Shown in pieces: positions 1-8,666 of a stretch of 64,000 nucleotides of DNA (positions within the stretch are counted from its first letter, which is position 1; every line of letters starts with the position of its first letter). The notes under the pieces were generated by a model. The model did not search any database. It saw nothing but the letters and a program-made list of their open reading frames with translations, and had not been told where the DNA came from. The DNA is from Pseudomonadales bacterium. Lineage in GTDB: Bacteria > Pseudomonadota > Gammaproteobacteria > Pseudomonadales > Azotimanducaceae. The translations under genes and the position numbers were made by a program. The stretch is from contig JAHCAL010000003.1 in NCBI GenBank assembly GCA_019634925.1, positions 434,001-498,000 of the forward strand, in the 5' to 3' direction.

Positions 1-2
1 CC

Positions 3-1811
3 GCGCTCACCGCGCCGGCCTCGGGTGTCGTGAGCGCCGTATTGCCGTTGCAAACCGGCGATCCGGTCGACGTGGACCAGGTGCTCGTGGTGATCGCACC
101 GTCGCCGGACGTCGCGGATGATGCGTCCGTGCGCCTGTCGCGAGACCCAGGCTGGTTGCCGGAGCTCGAGGAAGTCCGCACCCTGCAGGGGCTCGCCCAT
201 GCCCGCCTGTCGGCGGATTCCACGGAACCGGGTGTGGTGCGGCAGCGCGATCGCGGCAAGCTGACCTGTCGCGCGCGCATCGACCTGTTGCTCGACGCGG
301 GTAGTTTCCGCGAGATCGGGAGCCTGGCCGGCTTCGCCTCCTACGACGCGGACGGCAACGTGGCGGCGTTCACGCCCGCCAACCACGTGGGCGGCACCGG
401 GCGCATTCATGGCCGCGGCGTCGTGGTCTGCGCGGACGACTTCACGTCGCGCGGCGGCCATGCCGACGGCGCCATCGGCGCGAAGAGCATGCACCTCGAC
501 CGGCTCGCGGTGGAACTGCGCCAGCCCTCGCTGCGCCTCCTCGACGGATCATCGGGTGGGGGCAGCGTCGCGGCCATGGTGCCGCAGCAGCTGAAGTCCG
601 GTGAAAGCCGGGCACAGGAGAGCAGCGGCGCGATCAGTGCGGGGCGACCCCGCGTCACGGGGGGCGGCGGCTCGTTTCTGCCGGGGCACCTGGGCAGTGC
701 CCTCTACACGGAGGAACTCGCGACGGTACCCGTGGTGAACCTGCTGCTCGGCAGCGTGGTGGGCATCGGCGCCGCCAAGGCCGTGCTCGGCCACTTCTCG
801 GTGATGGTGCGCGACATCGCGCAGCTCTTCGTCGCCGGTCCGCCGGTGGTGAGCCACGCCATGGGCTACGACATCACCAAGGAAGAACTCGGCGGCTGGC
901 ACATCCACTGCCGGAACGGTTCGGTCGACAATCTCGCCGAGTCCGAGGCGGACGCGTTCGATCAGGCGCGGCGCTTTCTCTCCTACCTGCCTTCGAGCGT
1001 CCACGAAGCCCCGCCGGTACTGCCGCCCGATCCCGCCGATGCGCCGGACCGGCGCGAGGAGGCGTTGCTGACGCTGATTCCGCGCAAGCGTACGGCGACG
1101 TTCGACGTGCGCGAGGGCATCCGCCTGATGGCCGACCGGGATTCGTTCTTCGAGATCGGCCGCTACTGGGGAACCGATCAGGTCGTCGGGTTCGTGCGTT
1201 TCAACGGACACCCGCTCGGCGTGATCGCGTCGGATTCGCGGCACGTCAACGGCGGCGCGTTGACCGCGGACGGCTGCGACAAGCTGAAGCGCCATCTCGA
1301 TCTCTGCGACCTCTTCCACGTCCCGGTGCTGAACCTGGTCGACAATCCCGGCTTCGCCGTGGGGCTCGAGCACGAGCAGGCCGGCACGATCCGCAAGGGC
1401 GGCGAGTGGATGGTCGCGTTCGCGCAGATCCGCGTGCCGATCTTCACAGTACTGATGCGGCGCAGCTTCGGCGTCGCGGGCAACAACTACGCCACGCCGC
1501 TCGGGCGTGCATCGATGCGTGTCGTGTGGCCGGCGGCGGACGTGGGTGGCATCCCGCCGGAGGGCGGCATCGAGGCGGCGTACAAGCGCCAGCTTGCCGA
1601 AGCGGCCGATCCGGCCGCCCTGCGCGCGGAGATCAACGCCCGCATCGAGAGCGCGCGCGGGCCGATCGGGCCGCTCAATCGTTTCCAGATGGAAGAGATG
1701 ATCGACCCGCGCGAGACGCGGCGCCTGGTGTGCGAGTGGGTGGAGACGGCGTACCGGATCGTGCGGCAGCCGGCGGGGCTGGTGGGGCGGCCCCTGCAGT
1801 TCCGGCCATGA
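3..1811 (+). CDS. Acyl-CoA carboxylase, biotinyl-domain plus carboxyltransferase part (5' truncated)
   Basis: The reading frame is open to the left edge, so the gene starts outside the window. The first residues (APASGVV, then a GDPVDVDQVL stretch) match the second half of a biotinyl/lipoyl domain, downstream of where the biotin lysine would lie. They run directly into a full acyl-CoA carboxyltransferase domain (both crotonase-like halves, about residues 75-600; conserved DRGKLT near the start, VDNPGFAVG in the C half). This order implies a single-chain carboxylase (biotin carboxylase-BCCP-CT), transferring CO2 from biotin to an acyl-CoA in the cytosol. The substrate cannot be told; a dedicated PccA/PccB pair lies at 19.4-22.9 kb, so this is probably a paralogue for another acyl-CoA. 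Confidence 0.85.
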   Translation, partial: ALTAPASGVVSAVLPLQTGDPVDVDQVLVVIAPSPDVADDASVRLSRDPGWLPELEEVRTLQGLAHARLSADSTEPGVVRQRDRGKLTCRARIDLLLDAGSFREIGSLAGFASYDADGNVAAFTPANHVGGTGRIHGRGVVVCADDFTSRGGHADGAIGAKSMHLDRLAVELRQPSLRLLDGSSGGGSVAAMVPQQLKSGESRAQESSGAISAGRPRVTGGGGSFLPGHLGSALYTEELATVPVVNLLLGSVVGIGAAKAVLGHFSVMVRDIAQLFVAGPPVVSHAMGYDITKEELGGWHIHCRNGSVDNLAESEADAFDQARRFLSYLPSSVHEAPPVLPPDPADAPDRREEALLTLIPRKRTATFDVREGIRLMADRDSFFEIGRYWGTDQVVGFVRFNGHPLGVIASDSRHVNGGALTADGCDKLKRHLDLCDLFHVPVLNLVDNPGFAVGLEHEQAGTIRKGGEWMVAFAQIRVPIFTVLMRRSFGVAGNNYATPLGRASMRVVWPAADVGGIPPEGGIEAAYKRQLAEAADPAALRAEINARIESARGPIGPLNRFQMEEMIDPRETRRLVCEWVETAYRIVRQPAGLVGRPLQFRP

Positions 1812-1830
1812 GACCCGCGGGAGAGCAGCT

Positions 1831-2289
1831 GTGATCATCGTTGAGAGGATCGATTCGGGTGCCGATCTGGACACGCTGGTCGAGGAGATCAACACGGCAT
1901 CCTGGGACGAGGCGAACGGCCTCGCGGTGTACGATGCCGGGGCGCTGCGCGCGTATCTCGAATTGGACGGGACCGTGTTCCTTGCCTGCCATGAACTGAG
2001 CGATGGCGCGCGGACACTGCTCGGCATCGCGTCCGGACGGTTGGAAATGAAACCGTATGGCGGGGAGCGCTGGCTGTACGTGGACGAGGTCGATGTCCGG
2101 ATCGACCAGCGGCGCAAGGGCGCCGGTAGCGCCTTGATGAACAGGATGTTCGCCACGGCACGCGCGGCAGGCTGCACGGAGGTCTGGCTCGGCACCGAGG
2201 TCGACAACGTCGCCGCCAATGCGCTGTATCGTTCGCTCGACCCGGACGAAATAGCGCAGGTCGTGGGCTACACATGGGCGCTGGACTGA
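1831..2289 (+). CDS. GNAT family N-acetyltransferase
   Basis: A 152-residue protein with the acetyl-CoA binding signature RRKGAGSALM after a beta strand (VDEVDVR), and a C-terminal AANALYRSL segment. These are usual for GNAT enzymes, which move acetyl from acetyl-CoA to an amine. The overall layout is reminiscent of AAC(3)-I-like members, but this is not enough to predict aminoglycoside acetylation. The start is GTG, 19 bases after the carboxylase stop, so it is probably co-transcribed with it. The substrate is unknown. Confidence 0.75.
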   Translation: MIIVERIDSGADLDTLVEEINTASWDEANGLAVYDAGALRAYLELDGTVFLACHELSDGARTLLGIASGRLEMKPYGGERWLYVDEVDVRIDQRRKGAGSALMNRMFATARAAGCTEVWLGTEVDNVAANALYRSLDPDEIAQVVGYTWALD

Positions 2290-2452
2290 GATTCTTGGAC
2301 CGTGAGCGGCGGTCCCGGCCGGTGGCCCGGCCCGCGGCAACACCGGGCGGTTTGCGACCTCGCGACAATCCTTTACAGTCCGGTACTGGTCCACCCGGCG
2401 CGGCGCGCGGCGCGCGCCCGTTCAAATTGTTCACACCATCGAGCATGCCGTC

Positions 2453-4312
2453 ATGTCCATCCGACTCGATCCCGCCACCGGCCTCAAGCTGTTCGACACC
2501 CGCGCCGCGAAAGCCACCGACCGGATCGCGGCCAAGGGCTATTCCATCGTTGCGGACGAATCGCTCAGGACCCTGCCGGAACTGCCGGCAGGTGCGACCT
2601 TCGCGCCCGAGGAACAGGCACGCTACCAGGCCTACAAGGAAGCGCGCCGGGGTGCGGCCGACTACATCGCGATGGAAGGCGAGTTCGCGCGCTACCTGGC
2701 GGACGTCTATTCGGCCGATCCGGTACCGCGCGAGGCGCTGACCGACGAATGCGAGATCCTGGTGATCGGTGCGGGGTTCGCGGGGCTGTTGCTCTGGTAC
2801 CGGCTGCAGGCCGCAGGATTCCGCGACGTCCGTTTCTGCGAGAAAGGCGGCGATGTCGGCGGCACCTGGTACTGGAACCGCTATCCCGGTATCGCGTGTG
2901 ACGTGGAAGCTTACAGCTATCTGCCGCTGCTCGAGGAGATGGGCTACGTGCCCTCCATGAAGTTCGCCTCGGGCTTCGAGATTCTCGAGTACTGCCAGCA
3001 GTTGGCCGAGCGGTTCGGCTTCTATGACCACTGCCTGTTCCATACCACGGTCCAGTCGACCACCTGGGACGAAACGACCGGGCGCTGGACGGTGGAGACC
3101 GATCGCGGCGACAGCATGCGCGCGCGATTCGTGGTGCTCGCCAACGGCATCCTCACCACGCCGAAACTCGCGCGTATCGAAGGCATGGAGACGTTTGCCG
3201 GCGAATCGTTCCACACCTCGCGCTGGGACTACCGGGTCGACCTCGCCGGCAAACGGGTCGGCATTATCGGCACCGGTGCGACGGCGGTGCAGGTGATTCC
3301 CGAACTCGCGAAGACCGTCGGCGAGCTGTATGTGTTCCAGCGCACGCCCTCATCGGTGGACGTACGCGACCAGCGCGCGACCACCGACGAAGAGCGCGCG
3401 GCGTGGGCCAGCGAACCGGGCTGGGCGCGCGCACGCCGGGCGCGGTTCGCAAAGATCTCTGCCGGCCGCACCGCCATGAAGGCGAACGACGACTACCTCG
3501 CCGGCAAGGTGCCCGACTTCAAGGAACGCAAGCAGTACGAGCGCGACCTGACCATGGAGGAACTGCTCGAGCGTACGCTCGACAGTAACTTCCGCATCAT
3601 GGAACAGATCCGCGCACGCGTGGATGCAATCGTCAAGGACCCGAAGACCGCGGCGGCGCTCAAACCCTACTATCCGTACGGCTGCAAACGTCCGACCTTC
3701 CACGACGAGTACCTGCCGACCTTCAATCTGCCGCACGTGCACCTGGTGGATACCGCGCCGCTCGGCGTGCGCCGGATCAATGCGCGCGGCGTGGTGCACG
3801 ACGGCGTCGAGTATCCGCTCGACGTGCTGATCTACGCGACCGGCTTCCAGTGGATGGCGACGTCCACGTTCAACATGATCACCGGCCGCGACGGACGCAC
3901 CCTGACGCAGAAGTGGGCGGAGGAGGGTACCCGCACCTTCCTGGGGATCCACAGCCGCGGGTTCCCGAACCTGTTCATCGTGTCGGGCCCGCAGGGCGGC
4001 GGCGGCAGCTTCAACTTCACCGACGCGATCGAAGCGCACAACAACTACATCGTGTGGCTGCTCGAGACCATGCGTGCCAACGGCGCAGGCGTGGTGGACG
4101 TGAAGGCCGAACCGGAGGCCGAGTACGCGGAACACTGCCGCCAGGCCGACATCGCGTCCGCGCCGCTGCGCGACTGCCTGTCGTACTACAACGGCCACGG
4201 CGACGCGGCGCCCGGTAGCCTCGCCTATTACGGCGGCAACCGCTGGCACCGCTACCGGGAGCGGGCGCAGGCGAGCCTGGAACCCTATCTGTTCGAAGCG
4301 GCAAACAGTTGA
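2453..4312 (+). CDS. Flavin-containing Baeyer-Villiger-type monooxygenase
   Basis: A 619-residue FAD/NADPH monooxygenase. The Rossmann motif VIGAGFAG sits after an N-terminal extension of about 100 residues. The Baeyer-Villiger fingerprint FxGxxxHxxxW(P/D) is present as FAGESFHTSRWD near residue 248, followed by a second nucleotide-binding motif (GIIGTGATAVQ). Length and N-terminal extension resemble long BVMOs such as 4-hydroxyacetophenone monooxygenase. The predicted reaction is insertion of one oxygen from O2 next to a ketone, giving an ester or lactone. It is followed at once by an 8-bp GC hairpin and by a repeat pair shared with 53.1 kb. The ketone substrate is unknown; cyclic or steroid ketones are possible given the neighbours. 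Confidence 0.87.
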   Translation: MSIRLDPATGLKLFDTRAAKATDRIAAKGYSIVADESLRTLPELPAGATFAPEEQARYQAYKEARRGAADYIAMEGEFARYLADVYSADPVPREALTDECEILVIGAGFAGLLLWYRLQAAGFRDVRFCEKGGDVGGTWYWNRYPGIACDVEAYSYLPLLEEMGYVPSMKFASGFEILEYCQQLAERFGFYDHCLFHTTVQSTTWDETTGRWTVETDRGDSMRARFVVLANGILTTPKLARIEGMETFAGESFHTSRWDYRVDLAGKRVGIIGTGATAVQVIPELAKTVGELYVFQRTPSSVDVRDQRATTDEERAAWASEPGWARARRARFAKISAGRTAMKANDDYLAGKVPDFKERKQYERDLTMEELLERTLDSNFRIMEQIRARVDAIVKDPKTAAALKPYYPYGCKRPTFHDEYLPTFNLPHVHLVDTAPLGVRRINARGVVHDGVEYPLDVLIYATGFQWMATSTFNMITGRDGRTLTQKWAEEGTRTFLGIHSRGFPNLFIVSGPQGGGGSFNFTDAIEAHNNYIVWLLETMRANGAGVVDVKAEPEAEYAEHCRQADIASAPLRDCLSYYNGHGDAAPGSLAYYGGNRWHRYRERAQASLEPYLFEAANS

Positions 4313-4315
4313 GCA

Positions 4316-4334
4316 GGTGCGCCCGCGGCGCACC
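4316..4334. terminator. GC hairpin downstream of the monooxygenase
   Basis: A perfect 8-bp stem GGTGCGCC / GGCGCACC with a 3-base loop begins 4 bases after the monooxygenase stop. There is no U-tract, so it would be an atypical intrinsic terminator or an RNA 3'-end stabiliser. Confidence 0.45.
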
Positions 4335-4340
4335 CCCTCA

Positions 4341-4425
4341 TGCGCGCGAGTAGCGCGCCTGGCGAGCCAGGGGTTCGCACTCGTGCGCGCGAGTAGCGCG
4401 CCTGGCGAGCCAGAGGCTCGCACTC
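4341..4425. repeat. Stop-codon-anchored 43-bp-period repeat, two units
   Basis: Two near-identical 42-bp units (4341-4382 and 4384-4425) lie between the convergent monooxygenase and NHL genes. Read from the NHL side, the unit starts inside the TGA stop codon and contains the self-complementary segment GCGAGCC-TCT-GGCTCGC. The last 32 bases (4394-4425) are an exact reverse complement of 53072-53103. This is a REP-like extragenic palindrome, probably acting as a 3' mRNA hairpin. Confidence 0.75.
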
Positions 4426-5452
4426 AGCGGTTCAGGACGTATTTCACCACCCGGCGCGGACCGACCTCGGCCCCGTACACGTTGCCGTCCGCATCCACGG
4501 CCACGCCTTCTGCACCGCTGGTGCCCGAGTTGTCCTGGTCGGGCTCCGGATCGGGAATGAACGCGGTGACGAAGCCGTCGCGCGTGCTGCCGATCCGGAT
4601 ACCGCGCTTCCAGCCGGGGTTGCGCCGCGCGTTCGATTCCGAGTCGGCAACGTAGAGAATGTCGTTGCGATCGATGTAGACCCCGCTCGGCCGGCCGAAC
4701 TGGGTCCAGGAAGCAAGGTGATTGCCGTCCTGGTCGAAGATCTGCACGCGGCTGTTCTGCCGATCACCGACGAAGATCCGGCCGGTGGAGTCCATCGCGA
4801 TGGCGTGCGGTTCGTTCAGCTCGCCGCGCCCGTCGCCGGCGGTGGCGAATTCGCCGAGATACGTCCCGTCCGCGGAGAACCGCACGATGCGGTTGTTGGC
4901 GGGCTGGCCCGCGCCGGATTCGTGACCGTCGGCGACGAAGATGTCGCCGTTCGGCGCCACCACCATGTCGTTCGGTTTGCGGAACGTATCCTTGCCGTCG
5001 CCGGCAACGCCGCGCTGGCCGAGGGTCATCAGGAGTTCCCCGGTCGGGCTGAACTTGTAGATCACGTGGGCCCAGCCCTCCGGTATCGGCGCATAGCCGG
5101 CCGCGTCGGCGATCCAGACGTTGTCCTCACGGTCCACGTGGATGCCGTGCGGCCAGGCGATCAGGCCGGCGCCGAAGCTGCGCACCAGGTTGCCGTCGAG
5201 ATCGAACAGCAGAATCGGGTCCAGGTCGCTGTCGACACAGACGTTGGCGCCGCAGCGTTCCGCCACCCAGATGTGCCGGCCGTCGTTGGTCGGGTAGATG
5301 GCGCTGGTCGCGCCCCACGTACGGCCCTCGGGCAACTTGCCCCAGCCGGGCTCGGCCGTGTAGGGATTGTCGATGCAGGACTGCGTGGCACCGCCGAGCA
5401 GCAGGACCGCGGTCACGATGAGCGAGGCTTTGGCAAGGAGCGGCAATGGCAC
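4424..5452 (-). CDS. Secreted NHL-repeat beta-propeller protein
   Basis: A 342-residue protein. The GTG at 5452 is chosen because an AGGGGA ribosome site lies 5 bases upstream and the product then opens with a signal peptide (hydrophobic SLIVTAVLLLGGA, then a Cys). The body consists of successive NHL-type blades with the recurring pattern hydrophobic-A-x-D-x-x-G-x-h-(F/Y)-V-A-D, for example VAPNGDIFVADG, DSTGRIFVGD and DADGNVYGAE. This resembles the six-bladed peptidyl-alpha-hydroxyglycine lyase/gluconolactonase group. It is likely periplasmic. Its ligand or reaction is unknown. Confidence 0.8.
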   Translation of the reverse strand: MPLPLLAKASLIVTAVLLLGGATQSCIDNPYTAEPGWGKLPEGRTWGATSAIYPTNDGRHIWVAERCGANVCVDSDLDPILLFDLDGNLVRSFGAGLIAWPHGIHVDREDNVWIADAAGYAPIPEGWAHVIYKFSPTGELLMTLGQRGVAGDGKDTFRKPNDMVVAPNGDIFVADGHESGAGQPANNRIVRFSADGTYLGEFATAGDGRGELNEPHAIAMDSTGRIFVGDRQNSRVQIFDQDGNHLASWTQFGRPSGVYIDRNDILYVADSESNARRNPGWKRGIRIGSTRDGFVTAFIPDPEPDQDNSGTSGAEGVAVDADGNVYGAEVGPRRVVKYVLNR

Positions 5453-5547
5453 TGGATTCCCCCTGATCACGTGTCTGGGTCGATCATAGCGGAGGCTCGA
5501 TGTGGTCGATAGCCGAGGCCCGGTGCGTGCGATGGCCGGGCGGCCGG

Positions 5548-6759
5548 TCAGGATCGAAAACGCGACTCGATCCAGTCGGCTGCGTCGCTTGCGCCGTCCC
5601 GACCGGAGAGGCGCTCGCGCAGCGCGGCAGCGGCCGCGTGCACCTCGGCATCCCCGAGTGTCGTGACGAGTGCGCTGGCGAGTGCCGGTGCGTCGAACCG
5701 GTGCGGCAGGGTCGTCCTTGCGACGCCGAGCTCGCACAGGCGCTGCGCCCATGCCGGCTGGTCGAAGCCGTGCGGCACCGGCACCTGCGGCACACCGGCC
5801 AGGGACGCGGCGGCGGTGGTGCCGGCGCCAGCGTGGTGCACAACTGCTGCGCACCGTGGAAGGACGCGTGCGTGCGCCACCGGGCCGATCGCGAGCATGT
5901 CCGGCGGAAGGTGCGCTGCCCCGAGACCGGCCCAGCCCGCGGACACGATAGCTCTACGACCCGTGCGCTGAATGGCATCGACGATGATCGCGGTGCGCCG
6001 CGCCGGGTCCTTTGCCGGCATCGAACCGAAGCCGACGTACACCGGCGCGTCGCCCGCGTCCAGGAAGCGGAGCAACTCGGCTGGCAGCGGTGCCCCGTCG
6101 TCGAGCCACCAGAAGCCGGTCTGGTGCGCGCGGATGGCCCAGTCGGCCGGCACCGGGTAGAAGGCGGGGTCGACCGCGAACAGCACGTCGTCGCGGTAAA
6201 CGAGGTCGGCGTAGCGTCGGATGGGCGCCAGTCCGTGGCGTGCGCGCAGCGGATTCAGGGTGCGCGCAAGCACCGGCGCGAGGAGCGCGTACGGGACCTG
6301 ATGCGACAGGCGGTTGATCCAGGGCGCGCGCGGCCTGATGCCCAGTGCGACGTTCGTGACGAGCCCGGTGGGGAAGCTACCGGGCGCGAGGATCGCCCAG
6401 CAGAACGCGGCCCCGTTCACGGCCGCCGCGGTCGGACCGACGAAGCAGCCTGGCCCGCCCACCACCAGGTCCGCGCCGCGCGCGGCGGCGAGCAGGCCGT
6501 CCAGCATCTCGGGGACCATCGACAGGGCGGTGGTTGCGAAACGAAGCGGGTTGAACAGTGCTTCGGCCCGTTGCGCGACGACTTCGCGAATGCTGCGGCC
6601 CATCGAAGCGAACCCGAGCCCGGCGGCCGACGCGGCCTCGGCGTAGTTGGCGCCCGCGCAAAGCGCCACCTCGTGTCCCCGCGCATGCAGGGCGACACCG
6701 AGCGCCAGCAACGGCTGGATGTCGCCCTGGGTGCCGACGCCACACAACACGATCCGCAT
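5548..6759 (-). CDS. MGT-type glycosyltransferase, sterol-glucosyltransferase-like
   Basis: A 403-residue GT-B fold enzyme. The N-terminal loop VGTQGDIQPLLALG and the C-terminal donor-binding block HHAGAGTTAAASLAGVPQ followed by DQPAWA are hallmarks of family 1 glycosyltransferases such as sterol 3-beta-glucosyltransferase and GtfB-type macrolide/glycopeptide enzymes. It would transfer a sugar from a nucleotide-sugar to a lipophilic acceptor in the cytosol. ATG at 6759 gives the canonical MRIVLCGVGTQGD start; the upstream in-frame ATG at 6792 adds 11 residues unlike the family. It is divergent from coaE. Confidence 0.82.
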   Translation of the reverse strand: MRIVLCGVGTQGDIQPLLALGVALHARGHEVALCAGANYAEAASAAGLGFASMGRSIREVVAQRAEALFNPLRFATTALSMVPEMLDGLLAAARGADLVVGGPGCFVGPTAAAVNGAAFCWAILAPGSFPTGLVTNVALGIRPRAPWINRLSHQVPYALLAPVLARTLNPLRARHGLAPIRRYADLVYRDDVLFAVDPAFYPVPADWAIRAHQTGFWWLDDGAPLPAELLRFLDAGDAPVYVGFGSMPAKDPARRTAIIVDAIQRTGRRAIVSAGWAGLGAAHLPPDMLAIGPVAHARVLPRCAAVVHHAGAGTTAAASLAGVPQVPVPHGFDQPAWAQRLCELGVARTTLPHRFDAPALASALVTTLGDAEVHAAAAALRERLSGRDGASDAADWIESRFRS

Positions 6760-6802
6760 GGTCGTAGAATCCGCAATGTTCCCACGCAGCATAGTCCAGG
6801 CA

Positions 6803-6844
6803 GCCTGGTCCTGGCCGCCTGGTCCTGGCCGCCTGGTCTAGGCC
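6803..6844. repeat. Three tandem 14-bp repeats
   Basis: Unit GCCTGGTCCTGGCC occurs at 6803-6816, 6817-6830 and, with two changes, 6831-6844. It lies in the divergent promoter region between the glycosyltransferase and coaE. Function is unknown. Confidence 0.8.
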
Positions 6845-6935
6845 GCCGTGCGCGGGCCGCTGGGGCACGAGCGGCCGTGACCCGGGCCGACCGGGAGGCT
6901 AGAATCCGCGGTTTTCCGGATCCGGGACGCTTTTG

Positions 6936-7556
6936 ATGATCATCGGCCTCACCGGGGGCATTGCCTCGGGTAAATCAACGGCATCGAAGTACTTCGCCGA
7001 ACGCGGCGCGTACGTGATCGATTCCGACAAGCTCGGGCACCGCGCGTACGAGCCCGGCACCGAGGCATTCGCCGCGGTGGCGCGGACCTTCGGTCCCGAG
7101 GTCGTCGGCGCGGATGGCCGGATCGACCGCAAGGTACTCGGCGGCAAGGTGTTCGGCCGGCCCGAGGAGCTGAAGAAACTCACCGACATCGTGTGGCCCG
7201 AGATCCGCCGGCTGACCCAGCTCGAGATTCAGGCGGCACTCGCCGAGGATCCCGACCGCGTGGTGGTCCTCGAGGCCGCCGTCATGCTGGAGGCCGGCTG
7301 GAATCGCTCGACCGACGAGGTATGGGTGGTGATCGTCGAGCCGGACATCGCGGTGGCGCGCGCGGTGGCACGCGACGGACTCGATCCTGCAGCCGTGCGC
7401 AGCCGGATCGCGTCACAACTCAGCAACGCAGAGCGTATTGCGCGGGCGGACGTGGTGATCGACAACTCCGGTACCCTGGAGGAATTCATGAGCCGGCTGG
7501 AGGCAGCCTGGGATGCGCTCGAGACGCGTCGCGCGGCACAGGAGCCGGCGCGATGA
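6936..7556 (+). CDS. coaE: Dephospho-CoA kinase
   Basis: A 206-residue protein with the P-loop GGIASGKST at residues 7-15, followed by the family's DSDKLGHRAY and an RSRIASQLSN segment in the lid region. It catalyses the last step of CoA synthesis, ATP-dependent 3'-phosphorylation of dephospho-CoA. The ATG at 6936 gives the usual MIIGLTGG start; a TTG one codon earlier is less likely. A TAGAAT hexamer at 6900 could be its -10 box. The stop overlaps the next ATG (ATGA), indicating translational coupling to the PHP gene. Confidence 0.95.
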   Translation: MIIGLTGGIASGKSTASKYFAERGAYVIDSDKLGHRAYEPGTEAFAAVARTFGPEVVGADGRIDRKVLGGKVFGRPEELKKLTDIVWPEIRRLTQLEIQAALAEDPDRVVVLEAAVMLEAGWNRSTDEVWVVIVEPDIAVARAVARDGLDPAAVRSRIASQLSNAERIARADVVIDNSGTLEEFMSRLEAAWDALETRRAAQEPAR

Positions 7557-8182
7557 TCCTCGACCTGCACGCCCACTCCATCAAGTCCGACGACGGCCGC
7601 GCCAAGGTGCAGAACTACTGCCAGTGGATCCGCACGCGCAACATTCCGATCGACGGGTTCGTACTGACCGAACACCGCCAGTTCGACAACGAGTCCGACT
7701 ACGGCGAACTGGGCCGCGAATACGGCCTCACCATACTGAAGGGCAGCGAGGTCGAGACCGAATACGGCCACGTGCTGGTGTTCGGCGTGACGCCGGCGCT
7801 GCAGGCCGAGTTCGACTTCGCGAACATCAGGCTGCCGCTGCGCCAGGTGATCGAAGCCTGTGAACGCCATGGTGCGGTACCGGTCCCTTGTCACCCCGGT
7901 CGGCCACGGGTCGGCATGCACGCACATCTTGCCGAACACGGCGTGCCCGAAGGTGTGCGGATCGTCGAGACGCTGAACGGCGGCAGCAGGGACGAGGAGG
8001 ATTCCATCGCGCAGGCGATGGCCTCTCAGTATGGTTACCGCGGCATCGGTGGCAGCGACGCGCATATCGTGAGCCACATCGGCCGCTGTGCGACGCGGTT
8101 TCCGCACGCGATCCACAACGAGCAGGAGCTGGTCGCGGCACTGCGCGCCGGCGAGTTCGAAGCGGTGACGTTCCGCACGTGA
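7553..8182 (+). CDS. PHP-domain metal-dependent phosphoesterase-like protein
   Basis: A 209-residue single-domain PHP protein. Metal-binding motifs are visible in order: DLHAHS at the N terminus, LTEHRQF, a PVPCHPGRP block and a late GGSDAHI. PHP proteins use a trinuclear metal site to hydrolyse phosphoesters, for example histidinol phosphate or nucleotides. The start overlaps the coaE stop. The substrate is unknown and the link with CoA synthesis may be positional only. Confidence 0.8.
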   Translation: MILDLHAHSIKSDDGRAKVQNYCQWIRTRNIPIDGFVLTEHRQFDNESDYGELGREYGLTILKGSEVETEYGHVLVFGVTPALQAEFDFANIRLPLRQVIEACERHGAVPVPCHPGRPRVGMHAHLAEHGVPEGVRIVETLNGGSRDEEDSIAQAMASQYGYRGIGGSDAHIVSHIGRCATRFPHAIHNEQELVAALRAGEFEAVTFRT

Positions 8183-8213
8183 AACTGGAGCTCCGAATCC
8201 GGGGGAACAGGCG

Positions 8214-8666
8214 ATGACCAAGAGCCTCGACATCGACGCACTTCGCGAACGGTTCCTGATGAAGGACTTCGACGAGCAGGTGTTCGAATTCTCCGCCGCG
8301 GAGCTGGTCGACTATGCGTCGAGCTGCGGGGAACTGGCGCCGCGCTATACCGACCCGGCTCACCCCGAGTTCCAGGCGCCGCCGACCTTCGCGACCTGCC
8401 TGCGCCCCGGACGACGGCTGCCGGAGGGCTTCCCGAACCTGCCGGGGCTCGGCATGGATGCCGGCAAGGCCGTGGCGCCCAAGGCGCCGATCCTGCCTGG
8501 CGTGCCGCTCACCGCGCGCAGTCACCTGCACGACATCTACGCGAAGACCGGCCGCTCGGGACGCATGACGTTCCTCGTCACGCGCATGGAGATCTACGAT
8601 CCGGCCGGCACGCTGCTCGCGAACGCCGACACCCGCATCGTCATCCGGGAGAAGCCCGAAGCATGA
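8214..8666 (+). CDS. MaoC-like (FAS1-like dehydratase, N-half type) hot-dog protein
   Basis: A 150-residue hot-dog-fold protein of the type that forms the N-terminal half of MaoC-like dehydratases, with the pattern GELAPRYTD followed by APPTFATC. The canonical hydratase triplet D-x-N-P-x-H is not intact: the His position is Tyr. It overlaps the next MaoC gene by 4 bases (ATGA), the arrangement of heteromeric enoyl-CoA hydratases such as actinobacterial ChsH2/ChsH1. It probably acts with its neighbour on an enoyl-CoA. The SD GGGGGAACAGGCG is upstream of the ATG. Confidence 0.75.
   Translation: MTKSLDIDALRERFLMKDFDEQVFEFSAAELVDYASSCGELAPRYTDPAHPEFQAPPTFATCLRPGRRLPEGFPNLPGLGMDAGKAVAPKAPILPGVPLTARSHLHDIYAKTGRSGRMTFLVTRMEIYDPAGTLLANADTRIVIREKPEA

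Noticed and set aside
1831..2289. Aminoglycoside resistance gene
   Set aside because: The GNAT fold and a loose resemblance to AAC(3)-I are not sufficient; no resistance context is present.
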